The notes under the pieces were generated by a model that did no database searches, was not told where the DNA came from, and saw nothing but the letters and a program-made list of their open reading frames with translations. A stretch of 64,000 bases of DNA from assembly GCA_002077045.2 (NCBI GenBank), contig KZ111149.1, forward strand, positions 569,624 to 633,623, given 5' to 3'. Position numbers and translations under genes: made by a program. Of this stretch, positions 20,701-31,197 are shown piece by piece. Source of the stretch: Rachicladosporium sp. CCFEE 5018 (lineage: Eukaryota > Ascomycota > Dothideomycetes > Cladosporiales > Cladosporiaceae). Within the stretch, counting starts at the first letter, position 1. The number at the start of each line of letters is the position of its first letter.

Positions 20701-21829
20701 GAAGCGCTGTGTCTCGCTGGTACAGATCGCCGGTGAAGATCGGATCGGACTGTTTCATCTTGCCCTGTTCAAAGGCGACACTAGTGACACCCTCATTCCG
20801 TCCGCCTTGCGACAAATCTTAGAGAACCCAAATATTGCCAAGACTGGCGTCAACGTCTCCGGCGATGCCGCGCGCTTGAAGAAATGTTTCGATATTGAGA
20901 TGCAAGGCGTCTTCGAGCTCAGTCATCTTTATCGCGTGGTCAAGTTCTCTGAAGATTACCCCGGGAAAGTCAACAAAGCGCTCGTATCTTTGCAAAGCCA
21001 GGTTGAGGAGGTCCTGATGCTGCCCATGGCTAAGGGTGAGGTGAGGACGAGTGCTTGGTCGAAGGCCCTCAACGAACAGCAATGCACATACGCTGCCTCT
21101 GATGCGTACGCTGGGCTTCAACTGTACCATGCGCTTGAGGCGAAGCGCCGCGCGATGTCCCCGAAACCGCCACGGCCTGCATTCTACGAATTGCATCAGC
21201 CGCTCATTCTAGCCAATGGCAAAGTCATGATTCCTCAATCGAGAATCAAGAAAGCTGTTGGCGATACGCCGAAGCCTACGCTCGACAGCGACGATGAGCA
21301 GTTCATTGACGCTGAAGAAGAGCTGGAAGACTACGAGCTCGCCCCAGAGCATCCTGCTGTGTCTTATCCCGAACTTCCAGACCTCGGTCAGTTGTCACTG
21401 GACGACACGAAGATGGCAAACGCGCACAGCCATTCTAGCAACGTGATAGCCACGTCAAGACATGCACCCACCACAACATCTTCGACCAAATCCACGGTCA
21501 CTACCGCATCACCAGAGTACGCCAAAGCCAGCGCCTGGATAGCGTCCTGGCGCGCAGAACTCCCGCAGACCCACGTGGTCAAAGCTACAAATCATATCCT
21601 CTGCGTATGGCACATCTGGCATCACCAGCAAGTCAGCTTACCGGACCTTGCAAAGCTTCTTCGTGATCGGCCGCTCGCGCAGTCCACAGTCGCGAGTTAC
21701 ATCGCCGACGCCACGAGCAAGGAGGGTTTGGCTTTCGATGTGGAGAGAATGAAGGAAGTGCTGGCGATCATTCCTAGTAATGTGCACTGGAGATATGGGA
21801 GAGTTGTGAAGCAGCTCGAGGAAGCGTAG
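17750..21829 (+). CDS. Coiled-coil protein fused to a DEDDy 3'-5' exonuclease domain (contig 1 copy)
   Basis: One uninterrupted frame of 1359 residues. Residues about 150-300 are charged and heptad-like (coiled coil), followed by a helical region to about 640 and a basic Ser/Thr/Pro linker. The exonuclease domain spans about 925-1130: motif I FDLEWE (about 969), motif II region TGVNVSGDAARL (about 1032) and motif III YAASDAYAGLQLY (about 1113), giving the D-E-D-D-Y residues of the WRN/RNase D class. A C-terminal helical region (about 1254-1359, ASAWIASWRAELPQTHVV onward) looks like a helix-turn-helix/HRDC-like module. Likely acts on nucleic acid, but substrate and compartment are unknown. Around residues 825-890 an Arg-rich stretch could be the N-terminus of a once separate protein. 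The start at 17750 is the longest; later in-frame ATGs are possible. Confidence 0.75.
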   Translation: MPCRQITQIDAAARTSYAATCSGLYIPRRRLRYDFQEEHRLSPGEPRHAFSHDDVRRPSQRPINARWDQSRGLAFQTNRRATLGLHIMSTGKNPTRQTAVRAQRNYATRPGASGTSVRPPPLPRGPISASPTPKPAQTYKPADSPMGYDMKRKDTAAPAESEKARNIREKAALQAQLSNETREKLKAKSEREDLEQQRKALQATISTMKAQSEKDREDAWRRGQHVAERQVAQELGPLQSKLESALRERDKAYMALSPVKASLSETDTKLRRERELHSDTLGRLMSQHDHEIEELKRIHKREVLQETQGRDARDAVRKEYSEYQALFDKALEVRFGFLTQSNDIIRLLAKGRDRVRKLQADLQDFCRVQSGVAPYKNALISMAAELTQEWGTGIKNIETARELASKATSDFQGTAHLTRSMTRALRSHGSTSRHIAVELMHVILLGEPAVNLRNGMDQERSKLALQAKESDNATVREEIEHDLRAIQPRKQASRNMLAALRYQREYDVLQAVKAAPYVEQEAFMSTRETEESIKESHRLYRQYLDDNPDVKGSTGAIRQMFRECMNSIALQARKEATYAQGLDPTQTSVRQAEVHRLLDRLLREAEARKLEALKAMTGGGRYFRSTLTLHDVGTPTAPRVPGFARANSPSKTKASTPSRAAGNTSTIGLQTKLGLLARQLGQIGLTTDTKRQLQMEWASIKSQLMRGNLAGIARKVQNAPENMRRLYERETVRLQAQLEEHEARYPAITMPSSGMENSTLDDAPVAPPPVTVARVTYSPVTPQFSSAKLRPRGGRTLRKRVISQPRAYHSMSHGPPPRLHPRAYANITSRLQHGLPPAAAFTRNGSSICALGEYTRTPTTLGSTPASRLHYSAAMSAAVLESDSDSFADSSSESNSIASISDEIELTYKISPDDFKKAVVASPNTSAAFWSYRLYKDGDGKQPVVHYCKTYEQTVEQLTKFANYKVLGFDLEWEPYAHPGKAPVKRCVSLVQIAGEDRIGLFHLALFKGDTSDTLIPSALRQILENPNIAKTGVNVSGDAARLKKCFDIEMQGVFELSHLYRVVKFSEDYPGKVNKALVSLQSQVEEVLMLPMAKGEVRTSAWSKALNEQQCTYAASDAYAGLQLYHALEAKRRAMSPKPPRPAFYELHQPLILANGKVMIPQSRIKKAVGDTPKPTLDSDDEQFIDAEEELEDYELAPEHPAVSYPELPDLGQLSLDDTKMANAHSHSSNVIATSRHAPTTTSSTKSTVTTASPEYAKASAWIASWRAELPQTHVVKATNHILCVWHIWHHQQVSLPDLAKLLRDRPLAQSTVASYIADATSKEGLAFDVERMKEVLAIIPSNVHWRYGRVVKQLEEA

Positions 21830-22279
21830 CTCGAGACCTATTGGGCTGTTGAGGCTCTCACTGGAACGGTGCGGTGACACGTGTGACACACAGCACACGT
21901 CAGCTTGCAGTGCCTTGCCGTGCTGCAATTCATCGTACGGGACAAGCGCGGGTCTAAAAAAAGCCGTGGTGTGCAGTATGCTGGATGGCATGATCAAATC
22001 AATGCCGCTTTGTTAAGATCGTGCGGCAAACAAGCCAACAATGCATGACAATTGGATGGCCGGACAAAGCCGCACGTCGTCCTCAAGTACAGCAACCTCG
22101 GGGAACTCGAGATCATTACCGCACGCCTACCTCCATCAACGACCCGTGAGTTCCACCGAAGCAGTGTCAACGATAGCCGGTCTATCTTGGCCCTACTCAA
22201 CTCCCACAAGAGCCTCACAGGTAAGTCCATCTGAAGTTTCCCGAACAGGTAAGTATCGGCATCATCTTCCACCTCCACT
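21830..22279. other. Spacer upstream of the RING gene (contig 1)
   Basis: 450 bp. It contains GTAAGT-like sequences just before the RING gene start, so a 5' UTR intron is possible, but I cannot define exons. Confidence 0.35.
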
Positions 22280-22828
22280 ATGGCAGCTCCTCTCCACACC
22301 TGTCAGTCCTTCCTCAACAACGAGCTCACCCCCGTTGTCTGCACTACCGCAACTCCAACCTGTCCCATCTGCGACGAACCAGCCACAGACCCGGTAAGAC
22401 TCCCCTGCAACCACGTCTTCTGCCGGGAGTGCATCACAGCATGGTCCGTCGGCCCCCCAGAGCACAACACCTGCCCCATGTGCCGTCGCGTGCTCTTCCG
22501 TCGCAGTTTGATCGTCAGACTGCCAATACCAGCCGCGATGCAAAATGCTGGCACCCAGACCGGGGCTGACGCTGAGGCAGCGCTCGCGAGAGCGCGGCTA
22601 GAAGAGGCACTTGCCGCCAGAGCTGCGCGGATGATCAATGAGCGGCATCGCGTGTTAGTTGCTGCGGGACTGCAGAGGGAAGACGCTGATCGGAGGGCAG
22701 CTGCGCAAGAAGCGGACCTCCCTGCCGTGGCTGCGCCGCCTCAGACAAGGACGGCGAGAGCTACGAGGCTCGCGCAGCGCCTTCTCCGGCGTACAAGGCG
22801 AACTCGGCGAGGTGGACGCGGATCGTGA
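22280..22828 (+). CDS. Small C3HC4 RING-finger protein (contig 1 copy)
   Basis: 182 residues, single exon. The RING ligands are Cys28, Cys31, Cys43, His45, Cys48, Cys51, Cys65 and Cys68 (CPIC ... CNHVFCREC ... CPMC), correct spacing for a C3HC4 E3 ubiquitin ligase. After the RING comes an alanine/arginine-rich helical region and a strongly basic C-terminus (LLRRTRRTRRGGRG). No transmembrane segment. Function beyond probable ubiquitin ligase is unknown. The gene is convergent with clathrin heavy chain. The contig 2 copy differs mostly in the tail, while the RING is almost unchanged. Confidence 0.8.
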   Translation: MAAPLHTCQSFLNNELTPVVCTTATPTCPICDEPATDPVRLPCNHVFCRECITAWSVGPPEHNTCPMCRRVLFRRSLIVRLPIPAAMQNAGTQTGADAEAALARARLEEALAARAARMINERHRVLVAAGLQREDADRRAAAQEADLPAVAAPPQTRTARATRLAQRLLRRTRRTRRGGRGS

Positions 22829-23383
22829 GACCAGGATGGGTTGCTGGGGAGGGTGGAGATGATGGGAGGTAAGTCTGCTATGCATTTGAGTATCGCGCAC
22901 GGTAAGTCATGCACGTGTCTCCGCTCAATATAATAGTCTTTGGTCGTGATAGTACTGTCACCTTCATATTTTTGGCTCTCACGTGGCCGATCCTATTTTG
23001 CGGTTAGCCAGTGGAGGCTGAGGCCGCTCGTCGCGCGGCCGGCGCTTTGTCCTGGAGAACAACTGTAGTGAGGCATTTACAACCCAGCAAACACTTGTGG
23101 CATGCCGTTGTATCAATAGGGCTTACTATCTGCACCGACAAGGTGTTCGACCGACCCAGCGTCAGGCGATCATCGAGCAACGTGATAGAGACTGAGCACA
23201 GATGCGCAGACAGTCCATCCGCAACATCGTGCACCACAAAAGGCGCCTCAAAAATCGCAGCATTAGTCTTGACACACAGTAGCAAGCGCTCATACGACAT
23301 GTACAAATACACTCCGCCCCCAAAGGCGCTCAATGCATCCCATCGCCCCCAGATATTTCTGACACCCCCAATTACACTCCCCC
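22829..23383. other. Convergent spacer between RING and clathrin genes (contig 1)
   Basis: 555 bp between two stop codons. It is poorly conserved with its contig 2 counterpart (37738-38325) except close to the clathrin 3' end. No coding signal. Confidence 0.4.
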
Positions 23384-24899
23384 TCATCTAAACCCCCCAA
23401 ACCCACCATTCATACCCCCATACCCTCCCGTAGGCTGCGGCTGCACACCCCCCTGCGTCAACATCAACCGACTCCCGCCCAGAATCGGGCCACTCTCCTC
23501 CTCCTTCCGCTCGCTCTTCTCCCGCTCCTTCCTGGCGTCATTGTCGCGCTTCAGCTCCTCGATCGTGGCAGCTTGCTGCGACATGAAGTTAATCATGAAG
23601 GGCATGGTGAAGTCGGTCAAGTTGTGGCGCCAGGAGAGCTCCATTACTGTATGCAGAGGGATGAGGTCGTAGCAGGAGTAGAGCATGCCGACGTAGCATT
23701 CTTTGCTGCCGATGTCGACGAACTGAGATGCATGTCAGTGAGGTGCAAGGCTCAAGCGGGTGTGATTGGGGACGTACGTAGTTCAGCAGCTCGACAACGG
23801 TCTCCTGCCGAGAGGAGATGGCAGCCGTCTCGATCGCATCTTTGTACAGCTTGTCTTGCTTCGACAGCGCGATGGACTTCTCCCAGCGCTTGTTCTTGCG
23901 GTAGATGCTAGCGGCGATCTGGCGGAAGAAGACAAGGTCGTGCTTCTCGAGACGCTGAGCAAGAGCGACGGCCTCGTAGTTGTCGTACTGCTCTACGCTG
24001 TCGCGAAGGGTCTTGTAGTCCTCCTCTTCGATTAGCAGGTCGTTAATGGCATCGTTAACAGCGCGCTTGTTTTGCGGCTGCACGGCTTGCAAGAAAGGCT
24101 TGATGAGGGGAATGTTGTCGGACTTCTCGAACATGCGCACCACGCGGTTGACGTCGATGCGTGGCGTGAGTGCTTGCAGGAGGTCAGTGATGAGTGATGG
24201 CTGCTCCTGCAAGTAGAAGTTCAGTGCGCGGTAGTAAATCTCCAGGTTGGCCACCTTCACAACAGTGTCCTTGAAAGTGTGGTGCTCCCATGCATCCGAT
24301 GCACGCTCCATCATGGCGAGAGCGGCGTTGTCGAACTCGTCGTAGTGCTGGTACAGGAAGACCAGCTCTGGCCACAAGTGTGCCTCTTCGCAAGCCTTCA
24401 ACATCTTGGGGATGTTGATTCTGCCCCAGAATATCCGCAAGTGCTCCATCACTCGGTCAGGGTGGTATTTGCTCAACGCAATGCCCAGCTCGGTGAAAAC
24501 ACCCATATGAACTTTAGAAAGTGTAAGTGAGAGACCAATGTATGCTTAGGGTCGGACGAAACTTACCACGCTCAAGCCCAAGCCCAGCCTCAAGCAACTG
24601 AATCAACTCATCAAAATACCCATTCCTCTCATACTGCTTGACCAGATCCGCCAACTCCTCAGCATGCACAATAAGATTCAACCCACAAATCTGCGCCAGC
24701 TTGAATTCCTTCTTCGCCACACAAGTCTCGTTGACCTGCTTCCACACCTTGACACTGTTCGCCTTCCTTGCACACTCAACGGCACCCTGATAATCCTCAA
24801 GGTGCACAAGGGTGGTTGCCAACTTAGCCCAGTTCGAGATGGATGTGAAGAAGAGCTTAGCAGCCTCATGGTAGCCTTCAGCGTAGGCCTTGTCGCCAG
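23384..24899 (-). CDS. CHC1: Clathrin heavy chain, 3' part only (contig 1 copy, cut by gap)
   Basis: C-terminal part of clathrin heavy chain, the triskelion leg of coated vesicles. Exons complement(join(23384..23722,23778..24511,24567..24899)); the rest is lost at the N gap. It encodes alpha-helical leg repeats (GDKAYAEGYHEAAKLFFTSI, NIPKMLKACEEAHLWPELVF), the trimerisation region (FVDIGSKECYVGMLYSCYDL) and a QPTGGYGGMNGGFGGFR tail. Introns: 55 bp (GTACGT, CAG) and 55 bp (GTAAGT, AAAG). The second acceptor is a canonical AG here but not in the contig 2 copy. Truncation is from the assembly, not biology. Confidence 0.93.
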
Positions 24900-24999
24900 N
24901 NNNNNNNNNNNNNNNNNNNNNNNNNNNNNNNNNNNNNNNNNNNNNNNNNNNNNNNNNNNNNNNNNNNNNNNNNNNNNNNNNNNNNNNNNNNNNNNNNNN
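24900..24999. other. Assembly gap of 100 N (contig 1 / contig 2)
   Basis: Exactly 100 N, a placeholder for unknown distance. The left side is in clathrin heavy chain and the right side is in the dioxygenase gene. Frames that run through it are not real fusions. Confidence 1.
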
Positions 25000-25538
25000 A
25001 GAACAACAACGAGCCAATGTTCTTCCGCGGCGAGTCCGGCGCGAACGACTCGATGATCCCACTTCTTGACTCCCTGCTACAAATTCCTATGCCCGAGAAT
25101 CCCCTCACTGCTATACTTCGGGACTTCCGCAGCTATCGCCCGAAACCGCATCGCGAGTTCCTCGCTTACGTGCGTCAGCGAGCCGAGGAGCTGGGCGTGA
25201 GGGAGGCTTGTCAGGAAGATGCAGAGACTGCTGTGCTCTACCTGAGACTTCTGGACCACGTTAGATCTTTCCGCTGGCGCCACTGGCTGTTCAGCAGGGA
25301 GTATATTCTGCGGCAGACGAAGTATGCGGTTGCAACCGGAGGGAGCCCGATCGTGACCTGGCTGCCCAATCAGCTCTTCGCTGTTATGGATCTGATGAAC
25401 CAGGTGTGGGAAGGTATGGGAGAAGAGGGGAGGGATGGGGCGGGAAAGAAGGTGATGGAGATGATGGGGAATGTGAAGGAGCAGCGAGCGAAGCTGGAAG
25501 GTGAGGTGGAGAGGTGGTGTAAGGATCGCGAAGCGTGA
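25000..25538 (+). CDS. BNA2: Indoleamine 2,3-dioxygenase, 3' part (contig 2 copy, cut by gap)
   Basis: The first bases of contig 2 correspond to position 10081 of contig 1, in exon 2 of the dioxygenase gene. The fragment encodes the haem-binding C-terminal half (FFRGESGANDS, RHWLFSREYIL, ATGGSPIVTWLPNQL) and differs from copy 1 by one residue near the end (EVERW for EVEKW). Upstream exons and promoter are missing only because the contig begins here. Confidence 0.9.
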
Positions 25539-25803
25539 GTGTTGATGTCGGGAAGTGAGCAGTATCAATAGCGATGTGAAGTGGCGGTGAGTGAGAACAT
25601 GAGCTACTTCGCATCGGAGAAAGTAGACAGTCTCGGAGGGAGTGATCATCAGCAACGTAGGGCTTGTGTCACAAATACTCTCTCATGATCATACAATACT
25701 GTTACATATCCTCCACTCTCAAGCCCAATGTGCATCGAGGAATCGCTCATTCGCTTGAACTCCACAAACCAGAAGCACCCATTCCTCTTCCAATCTATCA
25801 TTC

Positions 25804-28650
25804 TCATGTCAGCGGCACCGCCACTCTCTGCGCCGCGTCGTCCAAATCCGCAGCATCCTTCTTCGCCAACGCCTCAGCAGTGAGCGGGATACTGTGCGCA
25901 CTAGCCGCGCTCCTCCTGCCATTGACATTCGGCTCGACCAGCGTATCCTCTTCAGGAGGACTGATGGGACTTTCAGCTTCTTCGCTAAGTAGACCCGGGC
26001 TTCCTAACCCGGGGCTTCCCATACCTGGACTACCGAGTTCAGGGCCGAACTGATCCATCTCCTCCCACTTTTCGTCGCCATCGTCCTCGTCGTCTTCATC
26101 CAGCGGAAGTGCACTCTGAAGTCCAGGGCCAGGGTCAAATTCATCATCTTCGTCCTCTTCTTCCTCCTGAATCCCACCAATCATCTCCCCGCTTCGCCGG
26201 CCAGGGACGCTACCAGATCTCGATGAAGCGCCCATAGGCACTCTACCAAAGCCGCTTGGCGATGCCGAGTTACCCGCCATAGGACCTTTGAACACCGACC
26301 GTTTCCTTCTGGCGAATATCGGCAAGCCCGGAGAGCTCGGACCGAACCCTCCACCTCCGAGTGCGGCTGCTGCTTGCGGAAAGCCCTGCAGCGTGCCAAG
26401 TGTGGAATGCGGAGGTCGGCGGGAGACTCGAATGCCAGATGGGAAGACTGTGGACGTTGGCGTAGCGGGCAGGACTTTGATTGAGCCGTGAGGCGAGCGA
26501 GCCATGCGAGATGCGGATGTCGCTGAGAGACCCGAGGGCGAAGCGACGGAGTTGCTGGACGTTGAAGAGGCTTTGGATAGACTGTGGCCGTGAGCTGGCG
26601 CAGACGGGTAGGCGCTGCGGACCGATGAGACGGATGAAGACGTCGATGTGCGACCTCGAAGGCCGACTGAGGAGCGACGATACGAAGAGTGAGGGGTCAG
26701 TGTATGAGGACTCAAGGACTGCCGCTTGCGAATGATGCTGTTCCGACTCTCGGCTGAGGCATCAGTGTTCAGTCTTGGTCTGGCGGGGAGTGTCTGTCGT
26801 TGAAGGAGCTCCGGACGACCCTTGTCGCCGATAGCCTTCCTTGGAATAGTGAGGGTCGTGGCGCTGCGGGTGATGTCTTTGCGGGCGAGACTGCCTTGCT
26901 CAGCCACGTGAACACCGTTCATCTGGATCTCAGGACTATCGCGGCCTTTAGACTTGTCGCTGCCCTGACTGTTGGGTGATTTCGTACGCTTGGCACCTTC
27001 CTTGAACCAGTGCTTGAACATCTGTAGTTGTTGCTTCAGAGGTTGCTGGTAGAAGTTCTTCTTTCGTTGTGGTGGCGGGATGTAAGACGGACTCAAAAGA
27101 TCGGGATTGACCGTAACATTCCGCAGCATGCTTGTGCTACTTCGACTGATTGTCCGTGGTCGTCGTACTGCTGGCGTGTTCGGATCTTTTGGTGGAGGTG
27201 CGGGTCGACTCCGACTTCGACTCGGATCTCGGTCGTTTGGCAGTAGCTTGGGAAGAGGCAGCCTGTCCTCTTGCTCTGCTTCGGGTGAAGGCGCTTTCAA
27301 CTCAGGCACCTTGGGAAGCTCCAGCAACTGGCTATGGCGATGTAGACTGCCATTGCGACGCGACATCCGCCGGCCCCTAGCCTGCGGCGACGCGCCAAGT
27401 GCAATCTCGTCACCTTCATGGATCTCGCCCAGTAAAGCACTCTGGGCCAGTAATCTGCTGCTTGCTGCACTTAGCCGTCGCAATGACTTTGTCTCAGCTT
27501 CCCTGTCCTTTCGTTTTCGTTCCTTCCGTCGCTCCTTTCGCTGCTCCTTCTCGATCAACAGAGCCCACCAGCCCGCCAATGCATCACATCTTTGCGACAG
27601 CACATTCTCAATCACTGTGTCGATGTCCACACCTGCGCTCCGCATTCGCTGCAAAGTGTCCTTCTCGAGTTGTGTACTGAACGGAGCCGGCTGCTGCAAC
27701 TTGAGGATCTCATGTTGCTGTGGCGAATGATCCGCAAGCCAAGGGTCCTTCAATATGTCACCTAACGAAGGTCTCAGAATTGGGCGCTTCGACAACAGCT
27801 TCTTGATCAAGTCCCTCGCTGCCTCTGGCATGTACTCCGGGTACACCGGCTCCTCCGCCAGTATCCTCCTCTTCGTCTCACTTTCGTTCTCCTCATCGAA
27901 AGGCAGCTCCCCGCAGATCAGCGCATACAGGATGATTCCAAGACTCCACACATCCACCTTCTCTCCAGCATACTTCTCACCCCTCAACATCTCCGGCGCC
28001 GAGTAACACACAGTACCACACCATGTCTGCAGATAGCTCGTGGACCCTTGGTACTCCCTCGTGAACCCAAAGTCGACCAACTTAACATTGCCATTCTTGT
28101 CCAGCAGGATATTTTCCAGCTTCAAATCTCGATGCACACACGCCTTCGCATGCACATAGCTCACAGCCCCAACCAGCTGCGTGAAGATCCTCTGCACCTT
28201 CGCCGCTTCCATCCGCCCATGCTTGAGCAAGTGATTGTACAGCTCATCTCCCGGACACCACTCCAGCACAAGCCATACCAGCGTTTCTGTGACTATCACC
28301 TCGTACAGTCGCGCGATGTGAGGATGCAGGAACTGCCTGTGGTGGTGGATCTCACGGGCAAGATTCGCGTCGTCCTTCTTCGCGCTCTTGAGAACGACTT
28401 TAGAGCCATTGGTGAGTTTATGCGAGGCGAGGTAGACACGGCCAAAGCTTCCCTTTCCGATTAGGCGGCCGAGGGAGTAATTGCCTACTGTTGTGAGGTC
28501 GAGGGAGGAGAAGTCGGAGAGGAGGGATTGGTAGGACGTAGCGAGCTGAACCGAATTAGCGATGGGCTATGTCTCGAAGAGCATGAAGAGACATACTTTG
28601 GTCTTGTGCTCTTGCAGGGCGTACTCTGCTGGCGTTCTTGCCGGTGGCAT
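25804..28650 (-). CDS. KIN4: KIN4-like Ser/Thr protein kinase (contig 2 copy)
   Basis: Model complement(join(25804..28545,28597..28650)), 931 residues, same exon structure as 10885-13731. All catalytic motifs are kept (HRDLKLEN, DFGFT, APEM). Amino-acid changes are few and mostly in the C-terminal tail. Nucleotide differences cluster: a patch near 27425-27545 is about 16% different from copy 1 although flanks are about 1-3% different. Confidence 0.82.
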
Positions 28651-29301
28651 CAGGCGCTCGCCTGGCGCGAAAGACTACACCACAGTTTCTTATCTGACAA
28701 GCCTCGGTCGCTGTGTTCAAAACTATCACTGCCTCGGAATGTGACTATGGTTTCAGCCCTACAGCTTCCCGACGCCCTGGGTTGGCGATCACAGAAGGTT
28801 ATTGACTCGAGACCGGAATACTCGGGATGATGGGAGGGCTTTTGTCGGGCATGGCAGTGCAAGGGAAGAGATCAGTCAATGAGTAGTTAGTAATGAGGAA
28901 AGCATCCATGCCGCACTGTCGACATCCATCCCTGTCCTGCAATATTGAGGTTGCGGCTCACTTGTCATTGGCCCCTGCGAACCTGGTCGTAGCTTGGTTC
29001 AGCCCTCTTGATCGACATGCCATGTGGCAGTGACATAGCTTATCCTCCGGGTTCTCCATGTACATGAATCGCACTGGAGGAAGGACCAATAGTTGTAAAC
29101 GATGAAGCGAGTATGATAAGGTCTCGTCGTGGGTTTGCTAGCAAACTGGAATGTTGCAAGAACTCGAGATACAGTACTCGAGAGGGACTCGATATCGCTT
29201 CAGGTCCATCGCGTAAGGCCACAAGCCTACGCAGCATACATATGTATTCAATCCGATGCTATCTACCTACCAGCCGCTGGCCTTCACCGCAGCCAATACA
29301 C
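28651..29301. promoter_or_regulatory. Kinase promoter side, contig 2 copy
   Basis: Matches 13732-14383 closely, including the invariant 158 bp (28939-29096), the GTTTGCTAGCAAAC palindrome and the CTCGAG pair. No coding signal. Confidence 0.4.
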
Positions 29302-30020
29302 TCACTTCGTCTTCTTCCCCTCCTTCCCCGCTGCCTTCCTCTCCTCCCTAGCCTTATCCATGGCCGCAATCTCCTCCGCCTCCTTTCTTTGCGCATACCA
29401 CTGCCCCGCTTGCAGGATCAACACGCCGACGAGCACAAGCGCCAGGATAGTATCACTAGCAGCCAGGACCCTTAAGCTATCTTCCCGTCCAATGAAATCC
29501 GCATCAACACCATCCGCGACCTTGGCCACAAAGCTTTCGCCTTTGGGCAGGACTTTGCCTCCGTAAGCGCCCGCAGTGACTGTCCGCATGCCTTTGACGA
29601 GATTGGCGATGTAGACTGCGATGCCGCACATGTAGAGGGCTAGGGAGGCCCCGTCGAAGAGCATGTTGGCTTCGGATGGTTTGTAGAGCTTCATGAGGAA
29701 GCCGAGCAGGCCTGTGCCGATTACGATGTGTAATATGCGACTAATCAGAGGTGGGCTGGCGTGAAGGAACTTCAGATGAGCTTCCTGGAGGTCGAAGAAG
29801 GGTGCGCGGGGGTCAAGCGAAGGGTCTGCGCCCAGGGCGGCTATGGGTGACGTCCACAGGACATGGTAGTCGTAGGGGAAGAGGGCGAAGAGGATACCTA
29901 GGAAGAAGCATGTTGCTGAGAGGAATGTTAGCGATATTCCTGTGTAGATCTGGTGGATTGGTGAGACGTACGGCCAATGATTAGGAATGTCGCAAAGGGT
30001 GCGGTGCCGCGGACGGGCAT
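29302..30020 (-). CDS. SHR3: SHR3 (contig 2 copy)
   Basis: Model complement(join(29302..29915,29972..30020)), 220 residues, same structure as the contig 1 copy with only a few changes (for example LILQAGQW for LILQVGQW). Complete and apparently functional. Confidence 0.92.
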
Positions 30021-30362
30021 TGTGAAGGTCGGCGCGCGGGGCGCAAGTATATGATAGGAGTACAGCAGTCAGGGTAGATCAATGGGAAACCGTAGGGGTG
30101 GTTTTGGTCGCGAATAGGTCGGCCTTGCACAGGCGACACGCATTGCGTCTCATTGAATGCGAGACTGAAAGCGAGCTCAAACATAGTCCGTGCGCATTCA
30201 CATGTCAGACTCGGATAAGGCTTTCTCTACACGCACACGATCACATCCATAAAACGGAAGACGCGTGTAATTAGCGAAAGTAGCATACGCAGAGTACATT
30301 AAGCCCACGAGACTACTCCCACGCCAAATGTCCCCGGTCCCACCTAAGGCCCTTCCCACCCC
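30021..30362. other. SHR3 upstream spacer, contig 2 copy
   Basis: 342 bp, nearly identical to 15103-15444. No coding signal. Confidence 0.4.
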
Positions 30363-31197
30363 TCAATGCGTCAAATGCACGCCCCCATTTACCCATTGTG
30401 CCTCAGGCTCCGTCTTGATCAACCTCTCAAACATCCACTCCCCCACGTCCTTCCTCTCCGTGAAATACCCTCTAGCCGGCTCATCGTCCGTGCCTACCTT
30501 CAGACTCTGCCATCCCTTCGTGCTACCTGCAAAGAAACTCGGGCGGACTGTGACGCTCGCCCTGACAGCCCTCTCTGACTCGGGCTTGCGGACCTCCTGG
30601 CGAACGAGGGCGTCCATGACCTCCTTGTCAACGTGGGGCGAGTGAAGCAGCCACTTGTAGAACGGGATCCACAGGAGGGGAATATCGCGGGGTTTGCCAG
30701 GGGCGGGAATGCCGGTCGTGGAGATGGGGATCAGGAGAGGTTTCTTTGCTGTGGAGCCGGCCGTGACGGTTCTGAGGGCGGCGAGGATGCTGGACATGGC
30801 GTCGCGGCAGATTGTCTCATCTGCGAGGACCATTGGGTAGAGGCTGAAGACGAATTTAACGGCTGGAGACGGACGTCAGTGAATGATCAGGAGTCAGGAG
30901 AAGTAGTGTGGGCAACACACCAGTAGCACCGACGCCGCTAACGACTGTGTCGACCACAGCGCCACAGACGACGAGAGTCCGCTCCACTGCTTCCGAGTTG
31001 CGGATATCGCCTTGGATGATGGTGAGGTGGCGGTCCTGGGTCTCTTGGGAGACGCCCTTCGCGGTCATCGATGCTGAGAGCTTTGCTGGGGTGCGTGCGA
31101 GGGCGCTGCAGTGGTAGCCGGCTTTGAGTGCAGCGGCGAGGCAGAATCCGGCGGAGTCGCCGCCGGCGCCGAAGAAGGCGAGAGTCTTGGTGGACAT
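30363..31197 (-). CDS. NAD(P)-binding Rossmann protein (contig 2 copy)
   Basis: Model complement(join(30363..30862,30921..31197)), 258 residues. Same fold and intron as the contig 1 copy. The dinucleotide loop reads FFGAGGDSAG, with Gly in place of Thr12, and VINGAVVD becomes VVCGAVVD. The substitution may alter cofactor preference but the glycines remain. Confidence 0.75.

Larger units (their letters stand above)
10081..24899. repeat. Homologous block, copy 1 (pairs with 25000-39841)
   Basis: From position 10081 to the end of contig 1 the sequence pairs with the start of contig 2, with the same gene order and orientation. The offset is 14919 at the kinase, 14918 at SHR3 and 14903 from LSM5 to the exonuclease gene, so only small indels separate the copies. 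Divergence is uneven: near 1% at both ends, 10-16% in short patches. The copy ends exactly at a 100-N gap inside clathrin heavy chain and the partner begins exactly at the other side of that gap inside the dioxygenase gene, as expected for overlapping homologous contigs placed in line. Confidence 0.9.

Noticed and set aside
24514..25062. Minus-strand frame running from clathrin through the Ns into the dioxygenase fragment
   Set aside because: The frame is open only because Ns are translated as X; the two sides belong to different genes.
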